A stretch of 64,000 bases of DNA, taken from positions 16,851,317-16,915,316 of the forward strand of contig NC_055996.1 of assembly GCF_018446385.1 (NCBI RefSeq), in the 5' to 3' direction. Shown here one piece after another: positions 56,700 through 64,000 of this stretch (within the stretch, counting starts at the first letter, position 1; each line of letters starts with the position of its first letter). The translations under genes and the position numbers were made by a program. The stretch comes from Zingiber officinale. Taxonomy: Eukaryota > Streptophyta > Magnoliopsida > Zingiberales > Zingiberaceae. The notes beneath the pieces were generated by a model. It worked only from the letters and a program-made list of their open reading frames with translations, was not told the DNA's origin and searched no databases.

Positions 56700-59600
56700 A
56701 TGGCGTTGCCGTCCCGCTCCTCCCTCTCCTCTGCTTCACTCAAGGAGACTTTGGGCGACCTCGATCGCGACTCCTACGTCGCTCTCCTCTCCAAGATCAT
56801 CGGCGAGGCGCGCCACGTCCAGAACAACCCCCCAGACCTGATCCCCAAGGAGGACCGCGTCGCTCGCCACGTCCTCGATGTCCTCCTCCCACTTAGCACC
56901 ACCACCGGCGGCGGCCCCCTCATCGTCTCCCATGTCTCCTACGTCGAGGGCCGCGGTAACATAATCGTCGAGTACCCTGGCACTGAACCTGCACGCATCC
57001 TCTCCTTCGTCGGCTGCCACATGGACGTCGTCACCGCTGACCCCAACGATTGGGTCCGCTTTCCTCTCCGTCCTCTGTTGCTCCAAACTCTAATTTTCAA
57101 CTAAACTTATTATTTCTTCTCCACCTGTTCCGCAGGAGTTCGATCCCTTCTCCCTGAGCGTGGATGGGGATAAGCTTCGGGGGCGGGGAACCACCGATTG
57201 CCTTGGGCATGTGGCGCTGGTGACGGAGCTGATGAAAAGGATCGGAGAGAGGAAGCCCAAACTCAAGAACACGGTGATCGCTGTGTTCATTGCCAACGAG
57301 GAGAACTCATCGGTGTTGGGAGTCGGTGTTGATGCCCTCGTTAAAGACGGTCTGCTTGATAAGCTAAAGGCCGGACCTTTGTAAGTGTCGGTTGGCTTTC
57401 TATTCAAAGACTTCATTCTTGTTTCTTTTCTGTTGTTTAACTTGTCTGAATTCATACTCGGAAATCTTATTGCGTGTAGAATATAGTTTGGTGAGTTTGT
57501 TTTGATGTACTCTGTAGGTTTTGGATTGACACAGCGGATAAGCAACCTTGTATTGGTACCGGGGGCATGATAGCATGGAAACTCCGAACTACTGGAAAAC
57601 TTTTCCATAGCGGTCTTCCTCACAAGGTAATCAGTTTTAACTTCGTCAGCTAAATACTACGTCCACTTGATCCTACACTCTACAGGCAGTTTCATCAAAT
57701 TGGTGCTGAAAAATCTATGATCATCCAGATTATAATTCCATGCTTTTTCCCAAAGAATCATTTGGATGAGTGGTTGCATGGTGGAATCTCTATACCATGT
57801 CCTTTCTGATAAAACTGATAACATCATCTGTTTTAGCTACATCGGATAACAATATGACAAAGTGCCCAGAAAAGGAGTTCTATTTTAAACTATTTGTTTT
57901 GTGGGAAATTTGGACATAACTAGACCACTGAGGGAATAAAAGATGTCCATGGAATGTTGATTTCTTTTCCAAATTAAGTATTATTAGAGGCCAATGATTT
58001 ATTGAGCATTGCAAACTAGAGAGACTGAATGAGCAGCATAAGTACAATCAGCTATTCTTTAGAGTTGATATAATTTTCCAACCTAACACTGTAGGCGATC
58101 AATCCGCTAGAGTTATCCATGGAAGCACTTAAAGAAATTCAATCAAGGTTTTACAGAGACTTCCCTCCACATCCAAAGGAAGAGGTCTATGGCTTTGCCA
58201 CGCCTTCTACTATGAAACCAACCCAATGGAGTTGTAAGTCCACAACTGATACTAACTTCTTTATCAAAGCCACAATTGGGTAGAAAGTTGTTAATGCCAG
58301 CATCATAAGAGCAATTTTCATATGATTCATAGTGTGCTTACATGGTGCATTTCAGATCCTGGAGGTGGAATCAATCAGATTCCAGCTGAATGTACAATAT
58401 CAGGGGATGTGCGGTATGCACCTCTTTTTTCTTGGTAGAATTGAAAAAGTCTCCTTTATTTTATGATGAAAAAAATTGTTTCATATGTTATTTATTATCT
58501 TTTCTGGAACTGTCTTTTATTTAGCATGCTTTTCTCCTGGTTGTATGCAGAGCTTTTTATCAACTTTAGGCAATGATTTTGCCCATTATAATACTACCAC
58601 CTTCTCTAAACTTTATCATGTTTTTCTTTTTGATTACAACAGCAGATAATGTTGTTATTCCTAACTATTTTGGGTGTCTACATGGATGTTAATTCCGTCA
58701 TTGAACTCTATATAGGACCAGATTACAAGTAGCATCTAGATCTTTTAAATCACTTCTGATTAAAATGTTTTCTATGTTCTATCCAACTCTAATTGATTCG
58801 TCTTACTTGACTGTAAGATTTAATAGCTGGCTTTGAATGTGTCTATCCCATCTTAAATATTTTATTTGATGTGTGATCTCTTGGAGCTACATCTAACACT
58901 TGCCTAAGTTTACGAATTTTTTTATTAATGGTCTCTAAATACCTACCAAACCAACGAACTGTTATTTTTCTTTAATATTTACTAAAGCAATGAGCATGCC
59001 TTCACTTTAGCATTCCACTTGGTATTTGATTGACAACTGATATTGGTTGCATGACTGTCATTATTATTATTATCTATTTGATAACTTCATTATCCTGCAT
59101 CATCAATATTTGGTCAAAACATGACAATCTAATATGTTTTTTTTTTCCATCTTAATGCAGGGTAACTCCTTTCTACAGGTTGGTTCATTTTCTTTATTCC
59201 TTTTCATGCATTGAATATTTTTCTCATCTTAAATCATGTGTATGAAACCAAATATTTTCTCTTTTATGCAGTGTTGAAAACGTAATCAAGAAATTAGAGG
59301 AGTATGTAGATGACATAAATGCCAATATAGAGAAGCTAGGCACTCGTGGTCCTGTGTCTAAATATGTTCTTCCAGATGAGAATTTGAGGGGAAGGTGAAG
59401 ATTTCTAAATTTTTAATCAGTGCATTTATTCTTGTGCCATTCGTTTCAAATATTTCCTTTTCTTGTTAATGTTTCTATGTCAGTGCTAGCTCAATTAGCA
59501 TGCATGGGGATGAATCTATTAGACATTTTCTAGCATTATGTTCTTCATGATAATAGCTGTAATGCATACCCTGAAAGCATATGTGAGCTTTGAAGTGCAT

Positions 59601-60211
59601 CATAGAGTTTGCTTACTAAAAAATCTTTGCTTTCTAGGCTTACAATAACTTTTGATGAAGCTATGACATCAGGGGTTGCTTGTAATCTTGATTCTCGTGG
59701 CTTTCATGTCTTGTGTAAAGCAACTGAGGAAGTTGTTGGGCTTGTGAAGCCATACTCGATCACTGGAAGTCTGCCACTGATTAGAGAATTACAGGTTTGA
59801 AATATTTCTAAGTTCTTAGTGATTTCTGTACTAGTTTTCATGAATCGACCAGCATTGTCTTCTTGTTGCCAGGATGAAGGTTTCGATGTTCAAACGGCTG
59901 GCTATGGTAAACTTTGCTGTCACAGAACTAACTCTTTATTATCTCGCTTTTTGTTAGTACATCCAAATTGTCTGTTCTTATATGGACTATGGAAGTTGTG
60001 GTTTTTAGTTTCTATGCATCATGAAACAACAGAATTGTGTTTATTTCACTTTAGGGTTTATTAGCAGTTAACAATTTTGTGCATCCTTGCCCTTTCAGGG
60101 ATAATGGCAACGTACCATGCCCGGAACGAGTACTGCCTGTTTTCTGATATGCGCCAAGGTTTTGGTGTCTTTGTGAGCATCATCTTGCAGTTGGAAGCAG
60201 ATAGTGATTAG
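56700..60211 (+). CDS. NAOD: Acetylornithine deacetylase, ten exons, 449 aa
   Basis: An M20-family metallohydrolase that removes the acetyl group from N2-acetylornithine, giving ornithine for arginine and polyamine synthesis. Exons: 56700-57053, 57136-57380, 57518-57626, 58095-58233, 58356-58413, 59161-59178, 59272-59394, 59638-59794, 59873-59906 and 60099-60211; total 1350 nt. Metal ligand motifs are GCHMDVVTADP (H107, D109) and GRGTTDCLGH (D139); the catalytic glutamate pair lies in ANEENSS (E173-E174). The dimerisation part has LDSRGFHVLCKATEEVVG. Exon 6 is only 18 nt. Exon 1 is GC-rich. The whole product matches plant NAOD in length and order; the start MALPSRSS is the first ATG. Confidence 0.94.
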
Positions 60212-61129
60212 AAACATCCACCTTATCTATTCTCAATTCTTCTTCAAGCAATGATCGACTTTTATTAAATTCAGAATGAACTTCTCCATCTGAAAGATAC
60301 TGCAGAAATAAGATTATCCTGAACATTTGACTTTAATAACCCAAAAAATGAGATACCTGTATGGTAATATTAACTACTAATGGTTTGATACTCTGTTCTT
60401 GGATCTCATTAGAACAATTAAAGTGGAACTCTTATGTTTGTTTCTCTCCTGCGGTAATGGACTAAGGTCTGAGTTCTTAAGAAATCTGATCAATTCTTCT
60501 AGTGCAAATGTTTGGTGCTTTCATTTTCTAATTGATCATGTCATCCATTTGATTGTCGCAAAGTCTTAGTGCTTCTTCAATTTTGATCGGTTCAACATCC
60601 GGTGGGAGTTGACGGTGTATGACCCATCGGTGTTGATCGTCAGTTTGCCTCTCTAGTGCTATCAACCTATTTGGCATATATTCGTCTATTCCTTAGTAAG
60701 TGAGCAAATTATCATGGACTCAACAACCAACCGAGGGGTACCCCGAGCTCGGTTGAGTTGGTCATTATATTAGTAAAATTATCAAATCAAGCGAGAGTCG
60801 ATTCATGGTGAAGTTGGAAGAAATATCCTTTTATACGGTGGCATGTTTAGTTTTTTTAATTTATTTCTCTACATATGACTATTGGGTTGGTCGTGTGACG
60901 CACTTGGGGTTAGCATATAATCTTTTGCCAAACAATCAACCGAGGGGATCGCTTAGTAACTGATTTACTTTCTTCCATCTCACTGGGGGTCTGGCGATGA
61001 GGGATGTTTGATGTGAGTGTTATCACATTTTTACATCAACAACTAATCAAACTATTGTTATCATGACCCTTTGAGGAGTCCAAACCTTCCATTGTCATTC
61101 TATAAAAGAGGTTTTTTTATGAAAACTAA
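60212..61129. other. Intergenic region after the deacetylase gene
   Basis: Holds the probable 3' untranslated region up to about 60450. Further on are possible repeat fragments (phrases such as ACCGAGGGG repeated at 60730 and 60948). No ORF or RNA gene is supported. Confidence 0.4.
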
Positions 61130-61580
61130 AGGTGTCAATTCAGATGAATTTAGGTCAGGTTAAAAATCGATTACTAAAAAAAATCTCAATCTGACTTGAA
61201 CATGAAAATTCTAAATCCGAATCCAAATAATCTGACCAACCTGAATAACCCGTCTGACATAAAAAAAACTTATTTTTTATTTATTTTTTTCTTATAATTT
61301 TTTATTTTTATCTCAATATTTCATTATTGTTATACTAACATTTATTATTCATATACTAAAATATTTTATTTTTAAAGTAAATTTAATTTAATCAAAAAAA
61401 AAAATTAAATCTTAAATTTATTTCAATCCGGAACAATCTCATTTGAGCTGAACCTAAACCAATCTAAAAACCTTCAACCTAAACTTAACCTCAAAATTTT
61501 TAACTTAAACTTAATTTTTATTAGATCAACTCGGATCAAGTTGACAGATCAGATTTATTTTTACCACCCTGACAAAAACA
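61130..61580. repeat. Degenerate dispersed repeat, unassigned
   Basis: Starts with GGTGTCAATTCAG and ends near TTTACCACCCTGAC, with CTGACCAACCTGAATAACC and TCAACTCGGATCAAGTTGAC-like phrases. This style resembles common plant dispersed repeats with GGGTTGACA-type blocks. No terminal repeat or target duplication was found. Confidence 0.35.
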
Positions 61581-62574
61581 AATAATAAAAGGACTCCTCA
61601 AAACATCTCATCCTTTAGTACATACTTTCCAATTCTATTCTGAATATTTATTTTGAATTATAAATATTCATTATTTTTTAAAAAAATAATGTCTTTTATA
61701 AATAAAACATTTTTAGTAAATAAATCACAAAAATATGGGCCGGTTGAAAAAACAGGGGGCAGTCAAAAACTGCGCATGGAGATGTTTCCATGTGGATGAA
61801 GGAAACCAAAATGGAGAAAACATGGACGAGTGAATTGAATATATGTCAATTGGATCCTTCCTCATTCATCATCCCTTTTGCTTTTATCTTAAATTATGCT
61901 TCATCAGATACAAATCCTTAGTAGTTTTGTAACTTGATGTGGTTCATATTTTTCTTACAGTGAGTAATAACAACTCTTATGTGACTATTAGTTACTCAAT
62001 TTGCTTTGGTTTATGTCATTCAAATTGCACTGGAGGTTTGTTTCATCTTCTCTGTGTATATGCGATGGTATGTTTGATCCATGAAGAATGTGAACTGGTA
62101 TTATCACTTAGGATTGAATACTTTAGTTAAGTCTACATGTAGAATCAACTATATTTTGGATTTCATTCAATAAGATACACAATGCTCAAAATCATAGGAA
62201 GGAGACGCGATATACATGTCATTTATTAACTGTTAGCAATGATGAATATAACTAACATTCTAAGCATGAGGTTTCAGACAGCAATAAATTTGTATGAATT
62301 GATAAAAATTGAATAGTCAATCTCAAAACAATAAACCCTTTTTTTTCTCTAACATTATCCCTTAGTCACCTTGAGTAGGACTTGGATGAGGATGGATCCA
62401 AAACACTTTTCTTAGTAACATTTGGTTTCTTACAGCAATCATCCTTGCTAAATTCCTAGTCATGAGCAATCGCCCAGCTTAATCTTGTCGCATTTTGGCC
62501 CTCTCGAGCAAGAATAGCAATCTGTGTTGTATATGTACACATTTTTGAAATCGTCTCGAAAGGTGTCATGGAAA
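61581..62574. other. Intergenic region and 3' flank of the sugar-kinase gene
   Basis: AT-rich. Positions 62340-62574 probably contain the 3' untranslated region of the minus-strand kinase gene. No other gene seen. Confidence 0.4.
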
Positions 62575-64000
62575 TCATAAGCTGGAGATTTGGTCAGACC
62601 CAACATCATGAAAAACCTTTGAGCTTTCAAGATGAAAGGTAAAGCACTCGGCCAATCTGCAGGCATCTTGAACCCGAAGCCGAGTACCCTGCTGTCCAAC
62701 CACCACAGCAGCCACACGAGAAGCTAGCGTTCCCATCCCTTTCAAATCCGAGGCCCCTCTGAGGATACCATACAAGATGCCTGATGCATATGCATCACCT
62801 GCTCCACATGTGTCCACTGGTATACACGGAAATGGAGGTATGTATATTGCTTCATCCTTCACACCAATGAAGGAACCTCGAGGCCCATCTGTGACCGACA
62901 CCAGCGGTACAAAATGACTCAGGTATTTAGCAGCTGACATTGGGCTGTTTGTGGAGAAACCAGAAAAGGCTATTGCTTCATTGCTGTTGGCAAACACAAT
63001 GTCGGCATAATTCCCTATGATTTCCCTGTAAAGATGTTTTCCACAGTTCAAAATTAGCCACAGAAGCAAAAGTTTGAATCTGATATAGAATGCTTATAAA
63101 CTTCCAGATTCTTTCTTAAGTAGCATCTTTTTATTCATAGCAAAGGTCTTCAAAATAGATATACTAACCATCCACTGGTAAGGCAAACAACTATGGGGAA
63201 AATAAGAAAAGCGTGTTATTCGGCCTTAATAAAAAAACCTTAGCCAGCAAGGAAGAAAAAAAACCAGAAAATGATTTTTCAACCTGCATAATGTGGGATG
63301 AATCTTTCAAATCAAAAGAAAAATCATATCACTTGGATCATCCGCATCTCACAATGACAGAGGTTTCAAAGATTGCATCCTCAGTGGTGCTAAATTGAGA
63401 TAGTTTCAGACAAAATAGACTAACTACGTGAAGCCATAAGTAGTTATGGAGCCTTACCAAAAATCGTCATAACATCTCTTAATACAAGAGACATCAGATG
63501 CAGTTATAGCAATAAGTGCACCACTTCGATGAGCTTCCTCACAGGCCAGTGCAATTGTTTTGATAGTATGAGGAAACTCAAATAGGTACCCCTCAATGAC
63601 AAGTATATTTGTTTTAGAGACTAAACTAGCCAAATACGGGTCATAGTCAATGGTTGATGATCTTCCCTGAAAACATGAAGCACAGAACCTAGTAAGAAGG
63701 TCCAGAATAGAATGGTTATATAGCATTAAATGTCAAACTAAGATATATACTCTATAATGGTCCTTGTCAATAAACAACCTAAGAGGCAAAAGGAACTGAC
63801 CTGATATGCAAGCATCGTTCGTTGGGCATCTGGAGTAGTTAGAACTATAACCGTCCCAGTTGTTCCATCCTTCACAGGCTTAGAAAGGAAATTAACATTT
63901 GCACGACAAAGTTTTGCCCTGTAAGTTAGAACAAAACTTCATTATTAATATAATAAAGTTAGTTATTGGGAGTATTGAGCAAGAAAAGTAATCAAAGATT
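62575..64000 (-). CDS. NARA5: pfkB-family sugar kinase, NARA5-like, 3' part only
   Basis: A ribokinase/pfkB-type kinase. Three exons are in the window on the minus strand: 63801-63918, 63458-63666 and 62575-63025, in frame across both introns; the gene continues beyond 64000. The pfkB signature DTCGAGDAYASGILYGILRG (from 62814 down) contains the catalytic Asp of the GAGD anion hole. The part YDPYLASLVSKTNILVIEGY and the end VGQQGTRLRVQDACRLAE resemble the chloroplast protein NARA5 of Arabidopsis from memory; there it is needed for Rubisco accumulation. A different pfkB kinase is possible, and any transit peptide lies outside the window. Confidence 0.85.

Noticed and set aside
57090-57623. Minus-strand 177-codon ORF
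   Set aside because: It overlaps validated NAOD exons 2 and 3 and has no recognisable protein features.

Overview
This window looks like nuclear DNA of a flowering plant. Four host genes have canonical GT-AG introns, and about 48 kb of the 64 kb is nested LTR retrotransposon. The acetylornithine deacetylase gene is very GC-rich in exon 1 and AT-rich afterwards; this gradient, together with the Tat-type Ty3/gypsy and gag-only copia elements, suggests a commelinid monocot. A ginger-family origin is only a guess.

Host genes: (1) a RABD2/Rab1 small GTPase on the minus strand (8711-12529, eight exons, 203 aa). (2) A GATA26/27-type zinc-finger protein on the plus strand (52183-55405, five exons, 376 aa). 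(3) Acetylornithine deacetylase on the plus strand (56700-60211, ten exons, 449 aa). (4) The 3' end of a pfkB-type sugar kinase resembling NARA5 on the minus strand (62575 to the window edge). Every splice junction in these models was checked for frame. RAB and GATA are divergent neighbours; without the retrotransposons their start codons would lie about 1.8 kb apart.

Mobile DNA, called A-G here: F (4215-8243, minus) is an old truncated gypsy element. G (1-4214, minus) is a gag-only copia-like element inserted in F and running off the left edge. B (13304-51116, minus) is a Tat-type gypsy element sitting between RAB and GATA. A (13654-33614, plus, TSD GACAC) is a second Tat-type gypsy element inside B's left LTR. 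E (18234-20624, TSD GGGTG) is a probable solo LTR inside A's RNase H region. D (21580 to about 28288, plus) is a gag-only copia-like element inside A's integrase. C (41799-48709, minus, TSD TTGGG) is another gag-only copia-like element inside B's protease region. A tRNA-like SINE (55828-56033, 17-bp TSD) lies between GATA and the deacetylase gene.

The most interesting system is a separate gene carried antisense near the 3' end of both gypsy elements A and B. It has three exons, short plant-like introns, a TATA-like box and a coiled-coil third exon. The two copies are very diverged, yet the first intron keeps its position and phase and the third exon starts at the matching site. Other notable points are palindrome-rich LTRs, an LTR pair differing by a whole number of repeat units, a D 3' end apparently lost through a C-tract, and stop codons that mostly fit C-to-T decay.
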